From positions 1-64,000 of the forward strand of contig JAAUZY010000060.1 in the NCBI GenBank assembly GCA_014804355.1: DNA of 64,000 nt, written 5' to 3'. The notes beneath the pieces were generated by a model, which ran no database searches, was not told the origin of the DNA, and saw only the letters and a list, made by a program, of their open reading frames with translations. Position 1 is the stretch's first letter, and every line of letters begins with the position of its first letter. This DNA is from Lachnospiraceae bacterium. GTDB taxonomy: Bacteria > Bacillota > Clostridia > Lachnospirales > Lachnospiraceae. A program made the position numbers and the translations under genes. Shown here one piece after another: positions 1-9,761 of the stretch.

Positions 1-2
1 AA

Positions 3-761
3 GAATTATCAATGCAGAGACAAATTGGAAAGCTCTTATATCAGATTGATCAAAAAATAAACAATAATATTTGTATAAACAATAATTTACTGCAACAAGC
101 AAATGCCTTATATCGGCAACTTATCACAACATCCAACTGTACTACAGCCTCTATTGCTGATATAGCTGATAAGGTAGCTATGGGACCATTTGGATCAAAT
201 ATTAAAGTATCAACGTTTGTTTCGTCTGGGGTTCCTATCATAAGTGGAAATCACCTTCGTGGCTATCTGTTAGAAGAATCGGTTTTTAACTATATTACCG
301 AAGAACATGCGGAAAAACTCAAAAATTCTATTGTATATCCGCATGATCTTATATTCACTCATGCTGGGAATATTGGTCAAGTTGCTATGATTCATGACAG
401 GTGTAAGTACCACCGATATGTTTTATCCCAACGTCAATTTTATTTGCGATGCAATGAAGCAAAAGTAGTTCCTGAATTTCTACTCATGTATTTTCATAGT
501 GCGGCTGGACAGCACGAACTCTTATCGTATGCAAACCAAACTGGTGTACCATCAATAGCTCAACCAGCATCAAATCTTAAGAAGATAACATTCCCGTTAC
601 CTTCCATGCCAGAGCTCAGGAATTGGAAAGAATTGGTCAATCCTCTCTTTGAAACCTACATACATAATCGACAGGAAAACGAGAGATTGTCTTCTGTTCG
701 AGATGCTTTACTGCCCCAATTGATGTCTGGCGAGCTCGATGTTTCTGGCATAGATTTCTAA
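3..761 (+). CDS. hsdS: Type I restriction-modification specificity subunit HsdS, 3' part (5' end outside window)
   Basis: Reading frame is open to the left edge before the first ATG at 12; central conserved region IGKLLYQIDQKINNNICINNNLLQQANALYRQL, then one TRD and the C-terminal tail LLPQLMSGELDVSGIDF. Confidence 0.88.
   Translation, partial: ELSMQRQIGKLLYQIDQKINNNICINNNLLQQANALYRQLITTSNCTTASIADIADKVAMGPFGSNIKVSTFVSSGVPIISGNHLRGYLLEESVFNYITEEHAEKLKNSIVYPHDLIFTHAGNIGQVAMIHDRCKYHRYVLSQRQFYLRCNEAKVVPEFLLMYFHSAAGQHELLSYANQTGVPSIAQPASNLKKITFPLPSMPELRNWKELVNPLFETYIHNRQENERLSSVRDALLPQLMSGELDVSGIDF
75..89 (+). repeat. Left copy of 15-bp inverted repeat ATAAACAATAATTTA (encodes INNNL in the + hsdS)
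   Basis: Exact reverse complement of 767-781, in the same codon phase of the opposing hsdS. Confidence 0.85.
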
Positions 762-1261
762 GCCGCTAAATTATTGTTTATCGCCTTATTTATTTCAATT
801 TTTTCATCTATATTTCGCAATACACTTGATATTCTTTTCTGTGTATCAATATCATATCTAGGAACTTCATATTGCATTACTGAGGCCTTATCTCCTCTTG
901 GCATTTTTGTGCCTTTGGATGTAGCCATTGCATATGCAAAAAAATCATCGTTTGCAAGCACATAATACAAGAAACATTTATCTACATCTTCATTCGCCAC
1001 AAATACCATCACATCATTTGAACATCCTCCATCAAATGTGGCCTGCCATATTTTTTTGAAATACGGCCTGATATTTGAAACAAGTACATCTCCTTTCCTA
1101 TACTCCTGAGTCAATGAAACTGCAGGTAATGAACTTGCCTCTGTAATTCCAACTTTATTTGGTAACATATTTTCAGTTGATATATAATTACAATTATTTA
1201 AGGTATCTACTGCAACCTTGCTTTTTCTAAATGAACATATATCTAACAACCTATACGTCAT
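758..1261 (-). CDS. hsdS: Half-length HsdS (one TRD), truncated just after the central conserved region
   Basis: 167 aa ending ...ISSVLRNIDEKIEINKAINNNLAA*; start overlaps the end of hsdM. Confidence 0.85.
   Translation of the reverse strand: MTYRLLDICSFRKSKVAVDTLNNCNYISTENMLPNKVGITEASSLPAVSLTQEYRKGDVLVSNIRPYFKKIWQATFDGGCSNDVMVFVANEDVDKCFLYYVLANDDFFAYAMATSKGTKMPRGDKASVMQYEVPRYDIDTQKRISSVLRNIDEKIEINKAINNNLAA
767..781 (-). repeat. Right copy of 15-bp inverted repeat (TAAATTATTGTTTAT on +; INNNL in the - hsdS)
   Basis: Exact reverse complement of 75-89. Confidence 0.85.
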
Positions 1262-2762
1262 ACCCTATCGCCCCCAATTTCCTCCTTATCTCCTCTTCTA
1301 ATTCATGTGATTTGATAAACATACCCGATAGCTCTGAAGTAAGCCTTGCCATTTTTTCTTCAAATGGTTCTCCGTCGTCCTCCTGCTCTTCTATTCCAAC
1401 ATAACGCCCTGGCGTAAGAATATAATCCTGATTCGCTATATCTTGAATTGTTGCTACTGCACAAAAACCCTTTCTCTCTTCCAATTTTCCATTTTGAAAT
1501 GCTTCAAACGTATCTGCTAACTTTTTTATATCCTTCTCATCATCTAAGTCTCTATGCTTTCTATCCACCATATGCCCCATATTCCGGGCATCGATAAATA
1601 AGGTTTTTCCCTTTTGCTTTTTATTCTTAGTAATAAACCACAGGGTTACGGGAATAGTGACACTGTAAAAAAGCTGTGTAGGCATTGCAACAATGCCTTC
1701 AATTAGGTCGTCCTCTACTATTTTCTTACGAATTTCTCCTTCACCGCTTGACTGCGTCGATAACGCACCATTTGCAAGTACAAGCCCTATCTTTCCATTT
1801 GGTGCCAGATGATGAATCATATGTTGAATCCATGCATAGTTGGCATTCCCAGCTGGAGGCAGGCCATATTTCCAACGAGGGTCATCTACCAGTCTTTCCT
1901 GATTCCATGGATGATAGTTAAACGGAGGGTTGGCAAGTATAAAATCTGCTTTCAATGTTTTATGCCAGTCATTCATAAATGTGTCTGCCTGATATGGCCC
2001 GAAGTCTGCATCTATCCCCCTAATAGCCATATTCATTTTTGCCATTTTCCATGTATCAGCATTGGCTTCTTGTCCGTATACAGAAATTGCGCCTCTTTTC
2101 CCATTATGTGCCTGAATAAATTTTGCACTCTGTACAAACATACCGCCCGAACCACAGCACGGATCATATACTCGACAATTTTCAAATGGCTTAAGTATTT
2201 CAACCAGTGTTTTTACAATGCTTGACGGTGTATAGAACTCACCTCCGCTTGCTCCTTCTTTTTCTGCAAACTGTGCTATACAGTATTCATATGTTCTTCC
2301 AAGCAGATCTTCATTTGCTTCTGTATCAGCCATGTCAATGCTATTTGTAAAAATGTCAACCACATCACCTAAAATTCTTTTATCCAAATCAGGACTTGCA
2401 TAATTTTTAGGGAGTACATCTTTCAAACTCTTATTATCTGCCTCTATTGCCCGCATTGCATTATCAATTACTATACCAATCTCTGGAGTGTGCGCGGCAG
2501 AAGCAATCGTTGACCATCTTGCTTCCTCCGGTACAAAGAAAACATTTTCCATAGTATATGCATCAATATCATCTTCAAATCCATCGCCTTCATCAACCAA
2601 CTCTTTGTGCCTTTTATCAAATGCTGCCGAAATATATCTTAAAAATATAAGTCCCACAATGACTTTCCTATATTCTGCTGCCGGAATATGTCCCCATAAC
2701 ACACATGCCGCATCCCATATTTCTTTTTCAAAGCCAATATTCGCGTTATTCTTTTCCGCCAC
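1251..2762 (-). CDS. hsdM: Type I restriction-modification DNA methyltransferase subunit HsdM
   Basis: N6-adenine MTase motif NPPF, FxGxG-type motif YDPCCGSGGMFVQS, N-terminal HsdM helical region. Confidence 0.97.
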   Translation of the reverse strand: MAEKNNANIGFEKEIWDAACVLWGHIPAAEYRKVIVGLIFLRYISAAFDKRHKELVDEGDGFEDDIDAYTMENVFFVPEEARWSTIASAAHTPEIGIVIDNAMRAIEADNKSLKDVLPKNYASPDLDKRILGDVVDIFTNSIDMADTEANEDLLGRTYEYCIAQFAEKEGASGGEFYTPSSIVKTLVEILKPFENCRVYDPCCGSGGMFVQSAKFIQAHNGKRGAISVYGQEANADTWKMAKMNMAIRGIDADFGPYQADTFMNDWHKTLKADFILANPPFNYHPWNQERLVDDPRWKYGLPPAGNANYAWIQHMIHHLAPNGKIGLVLANGALSTQSSGEGEIRKKIVEDDLIEGIVAMPTQLFYSVTIPVTLWFITKNKKQKGKTLFIDARNMGHMVDRKHRDLDDEKDIKKLADTFEAFQNGKLEERKGFCAVATIQDIANQDYILTPGRYVGIEEQEDDGEPFEEKMARLTSELSGMFIKSHELEEEIRRKLGAIGYDV

Positions 2763-2969
2763 AGTTACTCCTCACTTTCAACTATATATTCCGCCCTTGA
2801 TTTACAACTTTTCACCAATCGCTTCACTGTGCCTTATAAAAAATGTGGATGCACCATCTACGGTATATCCACATAATATCAAAGCTTATCCCCTACAAAC
2901 ATTTCGTCGGTTCCTAACAAGACCGTGATAATATCTATATCCGAATCCGGGTTCAAGCTCTTCCCAATA

Positions 2970-3557
2970 CTACTCAAACTCCACAATCAGCCCCTGCATG
3001 ATATACAGAAGCTGTTCATCCACCATCTTCTCCGTGATCCCGAAAGTCTGTGCGTTGATCTTCATTCCTTCCAGTACATACATAATATTAGTCGCCGCTC
3101 CCCTGGGGTCTTCACAGTAAAACTCTCCACTGGCGATTCCGGCCTGAATGAGTTTCTCCAATACCCTGACACCCGCGTCGAACTGTCTGCGCAGCATATT
3201 GTTCTTATCAGTCGATTCATGTGCGAAGAAATATTCATAGACTGCAACGGTCAAATTATTCTTTTTCTGCAGCAGCTCTTTCTTCTGCTCCTTCAGGAAA
3301 AGAGTCAGGATATCCGCCGCCGTATCTTCCTCCGAAATATGTTCGGTGAAGACATCGTCCGTCTCCTGCGCTTCCATCTGTAAGATCTCCAAAAGAATCT
3401 GCTCCGTGCTGTCGAAATATAAGTACAACCCGCCCCGGCTGATCTCACATGCTTCCACGATATCCTTCATCGTCACATTCTTAAATCCCTTCTCCACGAA
3501 GACTTTCCTCGCGGTATCCAGAATATATTGTTTCTTCTGAACTGATTTTTCTCCCAT
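2970..3557 (-). CDS. TetR/AcrR family transcriptional regulator
   Basis: N-terminal HTH: ILDTARKVFVEKGFKNVTMKDIVEACEISRGGLYLYFDSTEQIL. Confidence 0.93.
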   Translation of the reverse strand: MGEKSVQKKQYILDTARKVFVEKGFKNVTMKDIVEACEISRGGLYLYFDSTEQILLEILQMEAQETDDVFTEHISEEDTAADILTLFLKEQKKELLQKKNNLTVAVYEYFFAHESTDKNNMLRRQFDAGVRVLEKLIQAGIASGEFYCEDPRGAATNIMYVLEGMKINAQTFGITEKMVDEQLLYIMQGLIVEFE

Positions 3558-3610
3558 GTTTTTCCTGTTTCCTTCTCCTTCTTAATTCTTAGCATTATTG
3601 ACTTTTCTGG

Positions 3611-4123
3611 TCATACCATCGGCTTATCCCAGAACTCCAGGTTTTCTTTCATCTTGCGTATCACTTTTAGGAAAATACTGTTATATACTGCCTCCGACCA
3701 CAATCTGGCTTTCGTCATACCGCCCAGCACATATTTAGACAAGATACCTTTCAGAATATCCATATCCATAATACTTGCCCGGTCAATCATCCTGAGCTCG
3801 TCCTGCAGCGTCCGTATTCTGTGTCTCGAATAGATATACGGATAGTTCCTGTCAAGCAGTGTCGTCCGCTGCACATCTTTGATAAAACTCATCAGTGTAC
3901 TGTCATATACCGGAAAAGTGATCGAACTCCCTTTGATTCCGGAGCCCTCGAAAGTCTCAGCCACATTGCTTCCCGCCTTTTCCTCCAGCCACGGAAGATA
4001 GCGGATCAGCCGCTCCACGTCCGGCTTATAGGTACTGACTATCTGTTTCCTGTATGCAATATCATCCTGCTGCTGTCTGTATCCGATTTCTTCCTTATCC
4101 ATCAACATTACCCTTCCTGACAT
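3611..4123 (-). CDS. Hypothetical protein (170 aa)
   Basis: Single uninterrupted ORF divergent from the 754-aa gene; family not recognised. Confidence 0.65.
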   Translation of the reverse strand: MSGRVMLMDKEEIGYRQQQDDIAYRKQIVSTYKPDVERLIRYLPWLEEKAGSNVAETFEGSGIKGSSITFPVYDSTLMSFIKDVQRTTLLDRNYPYIYSRHRIRTLQDELRMIDRASIMDMDILKGILSKYVLGGMTKARLWSEAVYNSIFLKVIRKMKENLEFWDKPMV

Positions 4124-4406
4124 ACAACCCCTAACATGACATTACTGTCAAATTACCGATTGACACTCTTTTCGACATCTCCGTCATATTATTCTAGCAT
4201 ACTTTCTATAAAAGTACAGCACAAAATACCGGCAATATTCTTGTGCAAGTTGCTATCCGTTGCCATCGCCGCCCATTCATTCTTGTAATTATCGCGCAAT
4301 CGTAGTAGACTAAAAGGTAGTGACAAAAGGGTCTCAAATGCACTAAGTGCACGTTATTTTTATGAAGAAGGGTATCTGCCCTTAGGCGGATAAAAGGGGT
4401 TATGTT

Positions 4407-6671
4407 ATGGCTGTAAAAGAATTTCCTGCGGGAGCGCTTCTGGTACAGAGCGAGCAGGCGATCAATGCGCTGCATGTGATTGCCAAAGGAACTGTGCGCG
4501 CCACCTATCCCGGTGGTGAATTTTACTTATCTAAGGGAGATGTCATCGGAGTCTGTGAGCTTTTCTTTGATTCCCACTTCATCACTTATCATACGGAAGA
4601 GGCTTCGTCCGTTGCTTCCTATCCGTTTAATACGTCGCAGCTCTCCGGCATCATACGTGCCAATCCTGATATGGCGCAGCGGATCGTTACATCCATGTTC
4701 AAACAATTACAAGAGATTCTGGATCAATATGAACTGGCATGTTTCGACTGCAATAATTTCTATCACTATCTGATGGACAGCTACAAAGGGTATCTGTCTT
4801 TTTGTACGAAGCACAATATCTCGGCCCGTGCATTGCCGGGACTGGAAACCCTATCCGAACTCGTTCTGGAAGAGGATGTGGCCGGATGGATCGGCGGCTA
4901 TTATTCACAGCTTCGCAAACTGGTTACCGGAACTCCCGTCAAGGAGCAGGATGCTGATTTTCTTCAGGGGCTTTTGCTCAAAGCGAGTCAGGATGTATAC
5001 GGAGTGATATCAGTGTGCCGTGTGCTGTATGACTATAAATCAGAAATCATCAATTTGCTAATGAGCAAAAACAGATTGGATTTCTTCGATCTGTATACCT
5101 CTCTGCTCTATAGGATCGGGGCTCATGCGGATGACTCCACCACACTGATTGCAGCAATCTCCACTATGATGATTCAATTGGAGAGTCAGGCATCTATAGA
5201 CAAAAATATGTATAAAGAACGTGTCTCCGAATACCGCGAACGCTTAAACTCCTTAGACCAGTATACGGAATCTGCTGCCGATGAGGATATGAAGCCGGAT
5301 AATGTTCCGGATATCGCAGACTCTATGAACACAATTCTGACCTATTCCAAAGTGGATGAAGAGACGGCCACCGCCTTTCGGAATGCTATTAATCAGTACA
5401 GCAAGCTGACTGACAAGAACAGCTCGGATGATACTTCCAGGAAACTGCGTCTGACCATCACCAAGCTGTTCTATCAGATCTATGAGAAAGCATTCCTTCG
5501 CAGCCTTCAGGATTTTGAGGTGCCCAAGGTGCTTAAGATGTTCTTTAATTTCGGCTATGTGGACGAACATCTGGCCGGCATGGAGAATGCTGCCTATCTC
5601 TATTCTATTGTGGACAGAATTCCTTCGGACCCGTCCAGAAAAGTGTTTACGATCTACGAGTGGCTGCATGCCATCTATGAAGGAAAGAAAACACCCAGCC
5701 GTAACGAATTCGATACCGACTATCAGGCTTACGTGCATGAGCTCAAAATAACCGGCAAGATCACCGCCAAGGAAGAGACGACCATGCTCAAAGACCGGGA
5801 GAAACAGGTAATGTTCGAACTGCAGAACATGTTCCAGTCCGTCAATAAGATTACTTTCGGACGGATCAGCAGCTTCTGTCCGGTGTTCTCGGAGCATAAT
5901 ATCTTAAAAGAGCTGGATAAGTCCCTCGTATCCGCCGATAAGGTGGAACAGACCTTTAATCAGGTTCGTTCCGTTGACTTCAGCGCGTACTACCGGGATA
6001 TGGTCTACACCAACCCTAAGCTGGGTATCGGTAAGGAATATGTCAGCGTAGAGATTCTCCCCGATCTGATCCTGATGCCAAACGTAGGTGTCAGAGGTGT
6101 TATGTGGCAGGAGATCGAAGGGCGTAAGCGTACCACCCCTTCCCGTATGATGATATCCATCTTCCAGATGGAGGATCTGACTAACATTCTGGTAAGGCTT
6201 ACCGGCGACTTCCGCTGGGAAATGTGCAAGCGCGTACAGGGTGCCCGATGGAACGATATCTCCGAAGCTTCTCTTACCAGCGAATATTTCGATTATATTC
6301 AGTTCTATAAGAAAAACCATGATCTGTCTCCTGATGCCAAGGATAAGATCAAACTCAATATGCAGAAGGCTAAGAACAGCTTTAAAGAAATGTTTATCAG
6401 AGATTATATATCCTGGGTTCTCTTCGAGGGTTCCGGTTCTCCCCGTCTGAACAAAATAGCCCGGGCTATTCTGTTCACCTACTGTCCGTTCTCCAAGGAG
6501 ATCCGCGATAAGCTGAAGATGAACCCTCTCTATAAGGATACGATGGAACGCTACGATATTAAACTCGCGCAGAAGATCCATCACTATGATAACCTGTTCC
6601 AGAAACTGAAGAATATCGGTGCGGAAATTCCGCCGGAGATCCAGAGTCAGCGTAATTATCTCGGTTATTGA
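4407..6671 (+). CDS. Large protein with N-terminal cyclic-nucleotide-binding (Crp-like) domain and a ~600-aa unassigned region
   Basis: N-terminus AVKEFPAGALLVQSEQAINALHVIAKGTVRATYPGGEFYLSKGDVIGVCELFF fits a cNMP-binding beta-roll; the rest has no recognised motif. Confidence 0.8.
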   Translation: MAVKEFPAGALLVQSEQAINALHVIAKGTVRATYPGGEFYLSKGDVIGVCELFFDSHFITYHTEEASSVASYPFNTSQLSGIIRANPDMAQRIVTSMFKQLQEILDQYELACFDCNNFYHYLMDSYKGYLSFCTKHNISARALPGLETLSELVLEEDVAGWIGGYYSQLRKLVTGTPVKEQDADFLQGLLLKASQDVYGVISVCRVLYDYKSEIINLLMSKNRLDFFDLYTSLLYRIGAHADDSTTLIAAISTMMIQLESQASIDKNMYKERVSEYRERLNSLDQYTESAADEDMKPDNVPDIADSMNTILTYSKVDEETATAFRNAINQYSKLTDKNSSDDTSRKLRLTITKLFYQIYEKAFLRSLQDFEVPKVLKMFFNFGYVDEHLAGMENAAYLYSIVDRIPSDPSRKVFTIYEWLHAIYEGKKTPSRNEFDTDYQAYVHELKITGKITAKEETTMLKDREKQVMFELQNMFQSVNKITFGRISSFCPVFSEHNILKELDKSLVSADKVEQTFNQVRSVDFSAYYRDMVYTNPKLGIGKEYVSVEILPDLILMPNVGVRGVMWQEIEGRKRTTPSRMMISIFQMEDLTNILVRLTGDFRWEMCKRVQGARWNDISEASLTSEYFDYIQFYKKNHDLSPDAKDKIKLNMQKAKNSFKEMFIRDYISWVLFEGSGSPRLNKIARAILFTYCPFSKEIRDKLKMNPLYKDTMERYDIKLAQKIHHYDNLFQKLKNIGAEIPPEIQSQRNYLGY

Positions 6672-6880
6672 TTTGTTTTTATAGGCAAAATATTTTTATT
6701 CTTCCACCATATTTTAGCTATATTTATCATTTTCCGACTTGTTTCGCTAATATAGTTTTATTCTTTTGTAATATAATTATAGACTCTGTCGAAAAAAAAG
6801 ATTATATTAATTATAGACTTGATCACGGAAGTCAAGTCGGTTATAGCAATTCCGGAAGAATTCCCCTTTTACACAAGCGA

Positions 6881-6911
6881 AAACCTCGAAGGCACGGAAC
6901 CTTCGAGGTTT
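6881..6911. terminator. Intrinsic terminator, potentially bidirectional
   Basis: AAACCTCGAAGG-CACGGAA-CCTTCGAGGTTT, 12-bp perfect stem flanked by A/T runs between convergent genes. Confidence 0.9.
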
Positions 6912-6944
6912 TTGCTTATACTGCACAACTATTCTTCATTCGCG

Positions 6945-8702
6945 CTACTTTACTATCAGCACTGAGTACCCAGGCATCGTCGCCACACTACCCTCGATCG
7001 CAACTGCCTCATCTCCTGTAGTGAGCGTTGCACGTACCTCTGTGGTATCTCCCACCGCATTGCCGTTCAGCGTAATACTGCTTAAATCTACCGCCTCGTT
7101 CTCTGCACCCGTGTTGAACACGAGAAGCACCTCTGAACCATCGTAAACCTTCCGAAGCACACATATCTTTTCTCCGGATACTTGATCCAGATACTCTGCC
7201 GTTCCTCTGGCAATCTCGGGATTCTGATTTCTTACCTTGATCGCTTTCTTGTAGTAATTGTAGATCGAATCGCAATCCGGCTGCTGCTCCTCCAAGCTGT
7301 CATATTTCATCTCGAAAGAATCCATATCCGCCGGACCATCGCACATGCCTTCCGTCTCTGAGTCCTTACTCCAGTACATGGGCGCGCGTTTATTCTCGTC
7401 CTTACCGGAACCTTTCATGCCCAGTTCCTCTCCGTAATAGACAAACGCCGAACCGCTCATAAACAGATTCATCGCTCCTGCCATCTTAACGCGGTTTAAG
7501 GAGTTTTCTCCCACATAATAGCCGACGCTTCTCGCCATATCGTGATTGGTATAAAAAGGCGCATCAATATAGTTCTCATTATACTGTCCGAATGTCTCCG
7601 TAAGTGATGCACAGGAAGTGCCGTACTTCTCCGCCGATGTACCGTTCATAACCTTTGCGATAACGCCCTCCGCTCCCGCAAAAGCAAAGTTGAAGAGACT
7701 GTCCATACCGCTGGCATAATATCTGGAATATTCATTGATATTAAGCCATGCCTCTCCCACCAGATATGCGTCGTCTTTCTGTTCTTTGACTACATCAGTC
7801 AGCCATGCCAGAAAATCAATATTTTCCTGCTGTCCGTCAGTATAGTATTCCTTAACCGCATCCAGCCGGAAGCCGCCCACACCCATATCCAGCCAGTACG
7901 CGGTAATCTTCGCGATCTCATCCCGAAGCGCTTCGCAATCCAGATTCAGATCCGGCATCTCGCTCCAGAACTGCCCCTCGTAGTACCAATCCGTTCCCGC
8001 CACTTTATAATAGCCGCTTTGCTCTTCCTTGGAAAAGTGATAATAATCGAAATATGGGCACTCCTCCGTATTCGGTTCGCCATCCCCAAGATTCTTCAGA
8101 TAGGTACACGCTTCCTGAAACCAAGGATGCTTGGAAGATGAATGATTTAACACCAGATCCATAATGACCTTAATTCCTCTCTCATCACATGCCGCAAGAA
8201 ATTCCTTGAAATCATCCAGCGTACCGTATACCGGGTCAATATCATAATAATCCGTCACATCATACTTATGATAGGTCGGCGACGGATGAACCGGCATAAG
8301 CCATATTCCGTTACACCCTAAGTCCTCGTCGGTCGTATCATCTCCGTCATTGATATAATCCAGTTTGGAGATCAGCCCCTGCAGATCGCCGATCCCGTCC
8401 CCGTTACTGTCATAGAAGGAGTATACAAACACTTCATAATAAGTACGGTAATTATCATCTATGATATTCAGAGGGATCGTATCCGTGATATCCAGCTGCG
8501 ACTGCGCCGCTTCCCCACTCTCAGCTTCCGCCATATCGCCCTGCTGTGCGTCTGACGCGCCACCTACATCTTCCTCCGCCGCACCTTCCGTCTGTCCGGC
8601 TGCCTGTGGTACTTCCTCCGCCTTCCCACAGGAAGTCACGAACATCAGGCACAGTGCCATCACAAGAGCAATATTCCGCACAGTTCTCCTGTCCTTTCTC
8701 AT
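6945..8702 (-). CDS. GH13 alpha-amylase-family lipoprotein
   Basis: GIWLMPVHPSPTYHKYDVTDYYDIDPVYGT, GGFRLDAVKEYY, FYTNHDMARS; lipobox MFVTSCGK after the preferred start MRKDRRT (ORF track starts at 8792). Confidence 0.94.
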   Translation of the reverse strand: MRKDRRTVRNIALVMALCLMFVTSCGKAEEVPQAAGQTEGAAEEDVGGASDAQQGDMAEAESGEAAQSQLDITDTIPLNIIDDNYRTYYEVFVYSFYDSNGDGIGDLQGLISKLDYINDGDDTTDEDLGCNGIWLMPVHPSPTYHKYDVTDYYDIDPVYGTLDDFKEFLAACDERGIKVIMDLVLNHSSSKHPWFQEACTYLKNLGDGEPNTEECPYFDYYHFSKEEQSGYYKVAGTDWYYEGQFWSEMPDLNLDCEALRDEIAKITAYWLDMGVGGFRLDAVKEYYTDGQQENIDFLAWLTDVVKEQKDDAYLVGEAWLNINEYSRYYASGMDSLFNFAFAGAEGVIAKVMNGTSAEKYGTSCASLTETFGQYNENYIDAPFYTNHDMARSVGYYVGENSLNRVKMAGAMNLFMSGSAFVYYGEELGMKGSGKDENKRAPMYWSKDSETEGMCDGPADMDSFEMKYDSLEEQQPDCDSIYNYYKKAIKVRNQNPEIARGTAEYLDQVSGEKICVLRKVYDGSEVLLVFNTGAENEAVDLSSITLNGNAVGDTTEVRATLTTGDEAVAIEGSVATMPGYSVLIVK

Positions 8703-8800
8703 ATTCCTGTCACACACCTTTCTAATTCTGAAAAATGCAGACCGCCCACAGACAGTCTGCATTTCCATATTTATTTCTATTATAACCTTCAACTCAGCCG

Positions 8801-8895
8801 GGAAGAATGCTCGCCGTCCTCGGCGGCATTCTTCCGGAGATGATATAGTTATACTTAGGCTGCGTATTTTGCAGCCTTAGTATATCTTCATCTCC
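8801..8895. repeat. Two-hairpin dispersed element, copy 1
   Basis: GGAAGAATGCtCGCCG-TCCT-CGGCGGCATTCTTCC followed by GGAGATGAtatagtTATACTtAGGCTGC-gtatttt-GCAGCCTtAGTATAtctTCATCTCC; see copy 2 at 22007-22093. Confidence 0.85.
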
Positions 8896-9761
8896 TAACC
8901 TTTGACAGCACCACCCGTAACACCTTCTACATAGTACTTCTGCAGGCACATGAAAAGTATCGTGATCGGCACTGCGATCAACATACCACCCGCACAGAAA
9001 CGTGTGAAGTAGCCCTGATAGTCATTGGTCCATACCCATCTCTGCATCGCTACAGCTACGTTATAGCTGTCGGAATAACCGAATGCCACATAGGAAGCAA
9101 ATACGTAATCGCACCAAGGATTCATGAAAGCTGTCAATAATGCGTAGATGATAATCGGCTTCGACATCGGCAGGATCATCGTGAAGAATACTCTCGCTCT
9201 GGAAGCGCCGTCGATTCGTGCCGCCTCATCAAGCGCCTTCGGAATCGTATCGAAATATCCCTTGGTCACGTAATATCCCATACCGGAACTTGCCACACCG
9301 ATTAAGATCAATCCCGGAATCGCGCCCTCCTGTGTCAGACCGAACTGCTTCAGCAGGAAGTACAGGCAGATCATGGAAAGGAATCCGGGGAACATACCCA
9401 GAATCAACCAGAATCTCATCAATACGGTACGACCTTTAAAACGCATACGTGACAGTGCATAGCTTACACACAATACCATCATTGTCGATAATATCGCTAC
9501 AAAGAACGCAATGACCAGAGTATTGCCGTACCAGCGCACGAACTTGCTCTCTTCGCTGAACAGGAACGCATAGGAATCCAGCGAGAACTTCTTCGGCAGC
9601 AGGTAATCTACCATACCGCCGCCGCCTTCGTCCATGGAACGAAAGCTCTGTAAAAACATACATACAAACGGGAATAACCATATGATACTGATAACAATTA
9701 ATACAATATAGGTAATTGTATTGCTTATCGCTCTTTTTGTTTTCATTGAACTTGTTGTCAT
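8895..9761 (-). CDS. malG: Maltodextrin ABC transporter permease, MalG-like
   Basis: Permease with EAA-type loop DEAARIDGASRARVFFTMILPMSKPI. Confidence 0.93.
   Translation of the reverse strand: MTTSSMKTKRAISNTITYIVLIVISIIWLFPFVCMFLQSFRSMDEGGGGMVDYLLPKKFSLDSYAFLFSEESKFVRWYGNTLVIAFFVAILSTMMVLCVSYALSRMRFKGRTVLMRFWLILGMFPGFLSMICLYFLLKQFGLTQEGAIPGLILIGVASSGMGYYVTKGYFDTIPKALDEAARIDGASRARVFFTMILPMSKPIIIYALLTAFMNPWCDYVFASYVAFGYSDSYNVAVAMQRWVWTNDYQGYFTRFCAGGMLIAVPITILFMCLQKYYVEGVTGGAVKG

Noticed and set aside
5253-6584. Long antisense ORFs inside the 754-aa gene
   Set aside because: Complementary-frame ORFs with no recognisable motifs; the sense ORF is longer and has a plausible start context.
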